Of a stretch of 64,000 nt of DNA, positions 55,570 to 64,000 are shown piece by piece. Position numbers and translations under genes: made by a program. Below the pieces are notes generated by a model. It saw only the letters and a list, made by a program, of their open reading frames with translations, was not told the DNA's origin and did no database searches. The stretch is taken from NCBI GenBank assembly GCA_036345935.2, contig JADWOT020000001.1, positions 3,738,106 through 3,802,105 of the forward strand. The letters are read 5' to 3'. This DNA comes from Taenia hydatigena. Taxonomy: Eukaryota > Platyhelminthes > Cestoda > Cyclophyllidea > Taeniidae. Within the stretch, counting starts at the first letter, position 1. Each line of letters starts with the position of its first letter.

Positions 55570-58100
55570 CTCCATACCGCGACAGAATATGGGTGGAAGG
55601 AGAAAAGCGAACGTGGTTATGGACATTACTTCTATTCTGCGATCCCTTTTCGAATAAATGCTTAAGGTGGAATTGATCCAATGCCCTTATATTAGCGGCT
55701 GAGTTCAGCCTTCTCTAATCTACTAACTGCCAGGGTCTGTTCTCTACTAGATGTGAGCGGAAAGCACCTCATTCAAGTGAATACCAGGTTGCTTTAGCCT
55801 CTTGTCTTGTCTTGCCTTGTCTTTACAGCTCTACATATTTGCATGAAAATGTATCTCTGTGCCGAAACAGCGTATTCAGCAATTGCGAAAGTGTCGTCTG
55901 AGTTGTTTACAGACATCGCTGACGTCATCGAAAGTTGTCTTTGTTGGAGGGGATGCCGCCGTGCCCTTAGTGTCGTGATAAGGGAAAGGGACGGTTCTCA
56001 CAAAATTTATCTTAACAGCACATCTGCTAGCCGAATTCTGCACAAGCGATGACTCTTACTGGCCACGTTTTTCTTGCTCTGTGAAGTCGCAAATGATGCC
56101 GCCTTATCTACTATCACCTCTTTTCATGCTGATTTAGCCTGCTAGTTTAAGCAGATTCTGTATCATCACTTCAATTAGAATGAAAGCTTTGACATTCGCC
56201 GATGACTGGATTGGGCAGTAAGGAAAGTAATGATCCCAATTCGCAAGCGAAATGACAGAGATGTAAAAACAGGCTTGGTTAAAGTGGTAGTATTTAGTAC
56301 TTGCAGCGTAATTACCTGTGGCCTCATCTTTGTCCTAGCAAACTTGGCAGGCTCTCCTTTGTGGCATAGTGTATTACTCTAAATCGACACCACATTGCCA
56401 TAAAACCGAGGTCTCAATGCAGATCTCTGAAGCTCCGAAATGAGACTAATCGATTCCGACGTGTTAATACATCGACATTAACCGTTAGAATTTCTCCACA
56501 AGAGCGCAAACTTTGTGCATCATAATGACAGCACTCAAATAACGTTTTGGTTTCAATGAACACGCTCACAAAAGGTGCCCAAGGGAAGCTTATGTAGGGG
56601 AAGAAACGCATGATCTTGCTGCATAAAGCGGCACAAATGACAAGAACGCGCATTGTCTGCACTTAAAATTAGGTAATTACCTACAACAACATCATTATCT
56701 GTTTGTATTCAGGTAAATATATCTTTCAGTTACGATTGAATGCTACATTGGCTAAAGCCTTTAATTCTTGCAAAGAGACAAGATGGTGCAGCGCATTGCA
56801 GCAATTCTCGAAGTTGCACGAAATGTGGGGTGCCAAAATTTAACGTTCTGTGAATATGCAAGTGAGATTCGCCACAACAACTAAGGCCACAGAATTGAGC
56901 ATCGAGGCCTAGGTGCTACACAAACAGAAGGTGAGATGCATGCTCAGCTCTCTGGAGACATGCGGAATAATTTTAATGGCCTTAAGCAAGATACGGGAAA
57001 TGCAATGTTCTTTCTGACACTGTCCTGTGGTCCGCGTCCGATAGCCAAATCGCCAGAGAACCCTTCAAACTCTTTCATTCTTTGCATCTGCACTTTCTAT
57101 AGGCTCTACAGAGAATAACCACTACACCAACTCTAATAAACACCCTCGCTGACCTACTCCTAACTGTACTGCATATGATTTACAACAAAGTAATAAAAAT
57201 TCAACATATTAGAGGATGTTGACTCCCTTTAATTTATCACTGCTGCCAATGTGTTGTACTGCGATTGGTCGTCCACTTGTGGACACATAAATGCAGCTGA
57301 GACCGCAACAACCAACTAACTAAGCCGTTAAAATAGACTTCAAGCAAGAATAACCCGAGCCACTTAATCACATCAACACAAACAGACACACGAGAATGCT
57401 CATTTATTTTTCAACACCGAGTATCAACCACCCTCTGCGATGCTGGCCTGTAAATACTTAGAAATCAACTGGAGCGAAGGAGAATAGGTGGAGGAAGGAA
57501 AAGCCAATGATTGAGAGTTGAACACTTAGGCAAGTAATTCAAACACCGGTGACGTGTTACCCATCATTAGTACGGGTCAGCATGAACGAGCTAACTGTAC
57601 GTTTCTCATCACCCAAACAGGTAACCGCCTATAAAGAGTCTTATTCTAAAAGAAAATACGAACTCGTAGCTGAGTACAGCATTCTCTGAACGACTGCTTG
57701 CCTAAGATTGTTGTGGACGAAGTGGAAATGGAATGCACCTGATCTGATCTTCGCTGACCTCTTCTCAACCAAGCCGCATGCAGCTGATTTCTGCACACTC
57801 GACAATTTTGTATCCATCACGCTGCATTTCGTTCAAAGTTTAACTTGGGGCAGACAAACAAAGTTAAGAATGCATGTGGCTTATTAGGTGCCTCAAAATG
57901 GAGCGTCAACAAACGAATATCTCGAACCATTCAGTCAAGTTACTGTAAAATAGCAAACCAACGTGGTAATGATATTTCCCAACACCGACGATCGTAGATC
58001 GGCTCGTAAAACTGCAAATGCTCCAGCAAACGAAACACAGACATCTCGATGGAGCCAACCGTAAACACTTGCATTAGGGCCGCGGGTAAGTGCACTGAAG
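55570..58100. repeat. inverted copy of 7.64-10.16 kb
   Basis: Inverted partner as described for the left block. Short deletions interrupt several frames that are open on the left. Near 55,810 a TCTTGTCTTGCCTTGTC-type run replaces part of the frame at 9,700-10,050. Confidence 0.65.
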
Positions 58101-58224
58101 TGACTGCTACAACTGGATTGAGTGGGCGTGCATCTTGGCTACTAATTTCCACCACTCTTAATTTAGCTCCTGAGAGTTCCAACAATAGACGGCCAATGAT
58201 GCTGAAGCTCACGCGTCTATATAA
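58101..58224 (+). promoter_or_regulatory. P1 promoter of copy 11
   Basis: TATATAA at 58,218-58,224 with CCAATGATG upstream; same subtype as 31,550 and 7,498 (no 12-bp palindrome). Confidence 0.6.
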
Positions 58225-58585
58225 CGACCGCGAACACGGTGTGCCACACTCATAACTACAGGTGCTAACTGAGGTAAGTTTTATTCACCATTAAGGAATT
58301 CACAGCTGCCTCATGCATGTTCTGCGTGAGGGTTAGAATTTCTAACACAATAGAGCTGCATTTTGCACTCCACATTCCATGTTCTTTCGTGCATGCATAA
58401 CTACATCACAATTGTTGTAGAGTTAGGTTGTCAGGCACTTGTTAGAAAAAGAAATAGGTGCATGAATTCAAGCGGATCTTTAAGGGTATAATGTCCTGAG
58501 TTGCGATTGTATGATGCATCAATTTCCAGTTCTCGCATTATGTTCTGTAGGTGGTTGTGTGGGTGTATCTTAACGCGATAAAACA

Positions 58586-58714
58586 ATGGACAGCTGGACT
58601 TCACAGCAGGAGAAGACAACAAGTGTGCAGAATTACACTCCTGTGTACGTTGACGCCGACTATCCCAAGTTGATGCAGGATGAACCGTGGACGCACGTCG
58701 ACTGCGACAGTTGA
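58586..58714 (+). CDS. YVDADYP acidic microprotein, short 42-residue form (copy 11)
   Basis: MDSWTSQQEKTTSVQ, core NYTPVYVDADYPK, then LMQDEPWTHVD and CDS. Two changes hit otherwise fixed positions, Asp28 to Lys and Leu34 to Pro; the proline would break a helix in LMQDELW. The leader intron is inferred at 58,274-58,550 (277 nt, same length as copy 3) and has the only textbook donor in the family, CTGAG|GTAAGT. That identifies the splice site used by the whole family. TATA box at 58,218-58,224. Confidence 0.62.
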   Translation: MDSWTSQQEKTTSVQNYTPVYVDADYPKLMQDEPWTHVDCDS

Positions 58715-59937
58715 TTCGAGGCGAACGAATCTGCACCTCACACACACGACCCAATTCAATTATCGAGAGTTCGAAAGCTATAGCACATTCCAGTCATCAT
58801 TCCCATGAAATCCTTTAGCATTGTAAATATATTTTACTTGCATTATTTTCTTCTTGGTTGATCTTGGCATTTGTGAATCGGAACCACCATTTGGATTTCC
58901 CATGTTGACATGCCGCACAACTCTTATCACACTAATTAAGCAGCCCAAACGTGCCTCCACAGTTCAAGCTCCATCATTTACCTATGGGCAACATAAGTGC
59001 GATTTGCCTCCCTCCTATTTTACATCAAAAGGCAGCAATTGACTGACTTCCTGAAGTCTCGATGCTATTTCCTATCCACGCCTTGTCAATTATTGCATTG
59101 TCTCTCAATGCTTAAGGAATGAGACTTATCGTCACCCATCCATATTTGTTTGCTACTTCACAGTAACTTGGCAGAGCGGTTCAGAATGCTGTTTTGTTGG
59201 TACTTCATTTGGAGGTGATTGTTGTACGAGGTGCTTTCTTAATTGTGTTTATCTGCCCCAAGTAAACTGCCGATCCGTTTGCAGCTTGTTGGTTGTTGTC
59301 ATGATTCAAAAGGAGTCAAAATTGTCTGGTGTGCAGAATCCAGTCCTTCGTAGTGAGTTATGAGTAGCTTGGATGAGGAAAAGTCAGCGAAGACCCGATC
59401 AGGTATGTTCGGCCTGCCTTTCGTAGACAGTAACCTGCGACAGTCATTCGTTCATGGAATGCTCAATTTAGTCACCAAGCAAAAGGCGGCTTCACGTTTT
59501 GCTGATGTGCCAGACTGATGGTCATTTGCTCTTACAAACAACAAACTAAAACGAAACATTAACCATCATGTTACCGATTTCAAAGGCGTGCGTTGATTCA
59601 GTGCGATTGGTCTAGATCAAGTGGTATCAAATCGTTAAGAATTTATGCGCACAATCAAACAATGCGAAATGTTCAGACTTGCGTGCAAATGGAAGAGAGA
59701 TTAATGTCCTTCACTCCAGCTCTCCACTCCACACCTACTTACTTGTAGCATACGAACACTCGACGGAGTTATCGCATCACTGCAAATAGTCCTAACCACC
59801 TTCACGAAGCCAACGAAGGTGACGCCTCTTGTGTGTGATGAGTGCATGGTCAATGGACAATTCTCGTTGCTGAGAGCTGCCTCCCCGTATTACGTCAAGC
59901 ACTCTTCCGCTGCACTTCCTTCTTAGTGTTTGCTTGC
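58715..59937. repeat. 3' flank of copy 11 and family spacer
   Basis: 58,715-58,990 matches the flank of the 31,060 copy. 59,040-59,280 is an inverted relative of about 30,480-30,740 and 59,280-59,720 of 6,937-7,340. 59,720-59,937 leads into direct repeat A. No gene is seen. Confidence 0.55.
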
Positions 59938-59953
59938 GCTCACAACATGTCTG

Positions 59954-59961
59954 TATTAATA
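59954..59961 (+). promoter_or_regulatory. P3 box, altered
   Basis: Reads TATTAATA instead of TATAAATA; the downstream GAGCTCGGCGTCGGAC block is retained. Confidence 0.35.
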
Positions 59962-60087
59962 TCGCTGTTGTGAGCTCGGCGTCGGACCGGCTTCCTGGAC
60001 GGTTCGCGTTGGTAATTCGTGCCTCGTTTTCTCGAGTGAGGGGCAATGCTAAGAGCAGGCATGCATTCAGCTGTATTCAGAGCATAC

Positions 60088-60435
60088 TTAATGCAAAATA
60101 AGGTTGCATTCTGCATCACCTCTTTGGAATGATTGTTCACCACATTCATGGTGGGACTCGTAAACTTGCTTTTCTGCATCTGGTGGAATGGCATGAACGC
60201 AATCAAGGTCATTCATGATGTGCTTTACAGAAGGAAAAATCCCTCTCACAAAGGACAAATGTGAATTGTTGCAATGACCGAGGTGGAAATGAGGATGTGT
60301 GTATTGCACACTTGTTTGTTTAATTAAAGACGCACCCATGGTTTCGTCATCCTCTTGCTGACATGAGCCCACGCACAGGGGAGCGCCTTCACCTGCAATG
60401 CCGGTGACTTTAGATACAACAAATGCCTCCAGCCA
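60088..60435 (-). CDS. hypothetical SCQQ-frame protein, copy at 60 kb
   Basis: Open for 115 codons from Trp at 60,435 and the same protein as the 37 kb copy except for three residues near the C-terminal half: CVHAIPPDAEKQ against CVHPIPPDVEKQ, and ECNLILH against ERNLILH. It is His- and Cys-containing (FHLGHCNNSH) with an acidic QQEDDE stretch. The 5' end is unclear because an in-frame stop lies six codons before Trp. It sits in the recently homogenised part of the direct repeat, so its similarity to the other copy is not evidence of selection. Confidence 0.35.
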   Translation of the reverse strand, partial: WLEAFVVSKVTGIAGEGAPLCVGSCQQEDDETMGASLIKQTSVQYTHPHFHLGHCNNSHLSFVRGIFPSVKHIMNDLDCVHAIPPDAEKQVYESHHECGEQSFQRGDAECNLILH

Positions 60436-63241
60436 TCCAGCTGCCTCTCCTTACAATATCTGTTCTTTTGAATTATGAGAAGTGTGCTAAAGATTGCTGG
60501 ATGAACAAGCATGTTTTGGCTGCTTTGCCAATGACAAAATGACTGCCACGTGCGTAGTGGCACAGTGATATCAATTTGACAATACTAAAACCGTAAATAG
60601 CTAACCGCAGAGCAGTACATCCTCGATGTCAACTGCCGTCTGCCTCAGAACATCCGAAATGCCTTGCAACGATGCGGCCGCATTCAAGCTACTATTGACA
60701 TACCAAACCCCACCGTAACTGACTGAGTCAAGAATGCTGATTTGGAAATAATTTAGAAACTCTAAGTACCGAATAGCAATGTGAAAAGATTCTACAATTA
60801 ATCGCTTGAAGGAATTCAAGAAGCTGCTGCATGTGCAAAGCACCTCTCTTCCTCTTACACCACTTTGGATGGCTTCAAGTGGATAGTAATTTGACAAAGC
60901 AAATCCGCTATTGGTTGTTGGAATGTGCATTGAGAACTGAACGAATTTGCTATTAGATCAAAGCTAGCAACACCGAATCAAAAGCAAGTTTGCTTTTCTT
61001 AAACCTACGTTACTTAGTGTGGAAATGACTCGTCTCCATTTTACGCCACAGCTCTATCCACATGGTGCAATTGACGGACCTCAGCATTCTTAATGCTTGA
61101 TCTGATTAGAATGGTGTATGAGTGCGAAGAAATGCTATTGGAGCAGAAATGAGGAGTCACAACCATAAACCACTCTCTGCGATGCTGTCTTGTAAGGAGT
61201 GCTAGATGAAATGGGGCGAAGGAGAATAGGTGGAGGAAGGAAGAGCCAATGGATGAATGTTGTGCACTTAGACAATCATGCAAGCGTGTAAACTTCCTCA
61301 TTATGCAATGCATACTTGATTGTAGATCATCCTCCTTGAGATTTGACTTCGGCTTAACAAAGCACACATCCTGCTCAGCGGTGCCGTCTCACATCATCAC
61401 TTTGCTTCGTTCAAATAGAATGGACAAAATATAGTTGTGGAATTCGAAAGCGTGAAGCAGGCAGACGACAATTAACCAAATGCATACTTCGATGCTGACC
61501 TTAAATAAATGGATATATTTAAAACACGTAAAGTTTCGCATTATAAATCGACTATGAATAGGCCTTCAAAAGTTAAATTATGCGCAGTGAAATATGGTAA
61601 CCGAGGTGCATGGCTCCTGCATACATTTGTGTCAGTAGCCTCAGTGCACTTGCCCATGGTCTAAACAATGCACCGAATGATGAAATGGACAAAAGCACGA
61701 ATGTTGTTGCAAATTGAATGTTTCATTTCTTGCCACGTAGGTTGTCGATGACTGTTCAACAGCGCTGTTTCTTGAAGAGTAGGGGCAGATCTGAGATCGC
61801 CCACATTTTACTCATGTCTGAGCGTTTCCATTTCGAAAGCAAATGAGATGATTGGGAGAGATTTCGGTGGGTCATGAAATGTAGCTCTAACACTAATCAA
61901 ATTTACATCATAATTTGCTGTCACATTTACCAACTCAACAAGACGTAAGGGTTTCCCTTGCACAATCTCTAGGAATCCACAATATCACTTCCGACGAGAT
62001 CACACGAAGCGCAAGATTTCGTCCTCGAGATGACACTAAGCTAATGGAGGGTAAGAGAACATGTCACCTACCAAGGCATAGTATAACTAGGAGGACACTA
62101 AGTTGCCCCTAAATGTTAGAACCGTATTGTGTCCATCGCTTTGCACCGAGTGGAACGAAATTGGGCGCAATACTCAGGATTGAGGACGCATTGGAAAGCT
62201 GTTGCGAGCCTCAGCATTCTGCGATTTGAGGCAGCAATTCCTGAGTGATGAACAAACATCGAAATGCCAAAGCCCTGCCATACCACGCCATTTAAGTGCT
62301 TCTGCTCTGTGCGCACTTTCAACGGCACTTATTTGAAGAAGAGTAAGGTTTGGAACTTGCGTGATTGGGAGGCGAATGTGGTCGACACGACTTGCGAGGA
62401 CGCCTAACAATCGAGTCAACGTAGCAGAACGAATAAATGCCTCGCACAGAATGCAACTTAATTAATAAAGGCAAACTTTAGACAAACGAAACCACTAATT
62501 TCGCAGACGTTGGTGTTGCGCTGTGCGTGGACCAGTGTTGACATCAAGATTAATGCAGAGATGCATATATTATGCCAACGTCTCCCTTTGTGCATTAAGG
62601 CCATCACGACCGACTTTGGTCTCCCTCATCTCACAATTTCTATTCTTTCCCACTTTTCGCATTTAACAGGCAATTTATGGCTTGAAGCATGTGCTTTCAG
62701 GACTCGCGCCTTTTGCGTCAAATAGGCTTTGACTTAGTCACACCAACATCGGTCTGGTGATACTGGTGGCATTCAATTCACCGTCTTTTGGTACACTCGT
62801 TCAATTTATGCATCGATTTAATGGTTGTGGCTTCGAGAAACGTAAGCAGCGTCTGTTTAGCAACGCGGTCTTGTTCAAGACGAGACAGTGCGATTGTCAG
62901 CTTTTATGTTGCATTGAGTTCACAAAGGCGCGACGCTTATAAGCAATGATTTTAACTCTTATTTATGATGAAGGAAGTACTGCCTTGCAACTCTTGGATT
63001 AACACATTAAAAAATCTCAAGAAATCTATGCCTAAGCAAATGCGTATTTTGAAAATAAATAAGCTGCTTATCGATGCTAGTGTTTATCGTTGTGCTCGCC
63101 CAACACATGTTTTAGGCGTTCAGTGGAATACCAACAGCAAGAAAGAAGGAAGATTGAATACGAGCAAGATATATTTACGCTAGAGACATGTGTCATGGTA
63201 GTGGCGATGGAAACGAGGTGTAACATTGCAACGCTCGATAG

Positions 63242-63424
63242 TTAACTTGAGTCATTTGTGTGGGGGGAGGGAGTTGAAGAGTCGTTGACATTGGATGAAT
63301 TATCGGAGTCAACGTGCGTCCACAGTTCGTCCTGCATGAAGTCGGGATAGTCGGCGTCAACGTACACCGGCGTGTACGATTGCTCTGGTGACGAGAGTTC
63401 GTCCTGTGAAGTGGAGCTGTCCAT
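63242..63424 (-). CDS. YVDADYP acidic microprotein, copy 12
   Basis: A 60-residue product: MDSSTSQDELSSPEQS, core YTPVYVDADYPDFMQDELW, tail NVNDSSTPSPHTNDSS. No Lys or Arg. The leader intron is inferred at 63,456-63,705 (250 nt; donor CTGAG|GTTGGT), TATATAA box at 63,756-63,762 and palindrome at 63,862-63,873. Its downstream neighbour is direct repeat A', as the copy at 40,344 lies beside repeat A, so gene and repeat moved together. All expression signals look intact. Confidence 0.7.
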   Translation of the reverse strand: MDSSTSQDELSSPEQSYTPVYVDADYPDFMQDELWTHVDSDNSSNVNDSSTPSPHTNDSS

Positions 63425-63755
63425 TGTTTGCTTGCGTTGAGGTACACGCACCCACCTACAGAAAGTAAATCCACAGATCACATTCAATACACCGAACGGT
63501 CGCAGCTCACAACAGCAATCTGATTGTGTGTAAAAATATTGAAGGAGTTATGCCAGTACAAATGAACATGGAATGTGTAGTGCATAGTGGGACCCTGTGG
63601 TGGTGGTTGTAGCCGAATTTGTTGGAAATTCAACTCCATGCGCAGAGTATGTATGACGTGACTGTGGACTCCCACGCTGGTGATGATAAAATGAATGGGA
63701 CCAACCTCAGTTAGCACCTGTGGTTATTGGTTGCGGCAAACTGCAATCGCTGTCG

Positions 63756-63873
63756 TTATATAGACGTGTGAGCTCCAGCAGCATTGGCTGGCTATTATTG
63801 GACACATCAGAAGTTAAATTAGGAGCAATGCAAATAAGTAACCTAGACACCTGCCTACCATATGCAATTGCAT
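63756..63873 (-). promoter_or_regulatory. P1 promoter of copy 12
   Basis: Minus-strand TATATAA at 63,756-63,762, ATGCAATTGCAT at 63,862-63,873. The CCAAT motif is changed (CCAATGCTG). Confidence 0.66.
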
Positions 63874-64000
63874 AAGCTATGTCAGTCGCTTACACTTGGT
63901 CCCCTTAATGATGTTTACCGTTTGATCTGTCATGATGCCTGTGTTTCGTTTCCAAGAGCATTTGCAGTTCGTCTAGCTTATCCACGATCTTCAATGGCAA
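63874..64000. repeat. upstream spacer of copy 12, cut by window end
   Basis: Matches 40,960-41,090 almost base for base. It continues past the window. Confidence 0.6.

Larger units (their letters stand above)
59938..63200. repeat. direct repeat A', partner of 37,041-40,300
   Basis: Second copy of the 22,897-bp-spaced direct repeat. It is near-identical over 60,193-62,410 and more diverged outside: 62,411 T for C, then several changes and small indels toward 63,200. It contains the second open SCQQ frame and an altered P3 box. Confidence 0.85.

Noticed and set aside
59792..60046. 84-codon minus frame across the P3 block and its partners at 36,847 and 29,712
   Set aside because: It is open because of the conserved P3 DNA; flanks and ends differ in each copy, so it is more likely leader DNA than protein.
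37041..63200. LTR retrotransposon bounded by the 2.2-kb direct repeats
   Set aside because: No reverse transcriptase, integrase, primer-binding site or polypurine tract was seen in the 20 kb between, and the repeats are far from typical LTRs.

Overview
The window looks like animal (eukaryotic nuclear) DNA. It has no bacterial operons, Shine-Dalgarno spacing, rRNA, tRNA or CRISPR array, and no open frame much longer than 160 codons. It does have TATA-box promoters, GT...AG introns and short genes in AT-richer spacer. I cannot name the species. A flatworm or a parasitoid-wasp genome, the latter possibly with integrated polydnavirus-type segments, are guesses from overall style only.

The main content is a locally amplified family, here called the YVDADYP family. 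I count twelve copies of one tiny gene plus one fragment: 1099-1278(+), 4174-4353(+), 31060-31188(-), 35908-36090(-), 40344-40523(-), 42951-43130(+), 47894-48073(-), 48566-48748(-), 51665-51892(-), 52877-53059(+), 58586-58714(+), 63242-63424(-) and the fragment at 54257-54460(-). A complete copy has an upstream 12-bp palindrome (ATGCAATTGCAT), a TATATAA box, a non-coding first exon of about 25-30 nt, a leader intron of 234-305 nt, and a second exon with the whole coding sequence. The product is usually 59-60 residues, very acidic, with no Lys or Arg in most copies, and has a conserved core reading YTPVYVDADYP then LMQDELW. Codon differences between the most diverged copies fall almost entirely at third positions of this frame, so the frame has been under protein-level selection.

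Around the genes almost everything outside about 10.2-15.5 kb and 17.2-29 kb is mutually homologous spacer in both orientations. Main relations: a palindrome at 50.7-54.1 kb (centre near 52,386); a smaller one at 1-1676; inverted pairs 4.65-6.94 kb with 60.6-62.9 kb (and 37.7-40.0 kb), 7.34-10.16 kb with 55.57-58.35 kb, and 15.53-17.22 kb with 32.65-34.36 kb; and a direct repeat 37.04-40.3 kb with 59.94-63.2 kb, 22,897 bp apart, whose central 2.2 kb differs at one base by eye. Two further promoter-like families (P2, around an AAATATAG box; P3, TATAAATA) recur in the spacer, with short, mostly broken reading frames.

The single-copy island at 17.2-29 kb holds several decayed or exon-like coding stretches I could not identify, a G-rich strand-biased tract and a possible tRNA-derived short repeat. 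An ambiguous base at 34,374 beside an (ACC)n run sits exactly at a junction between two sequence classes, so the order across that point should be treated with caution. Names and functions are deliberately left blank where the sequence does not support them.
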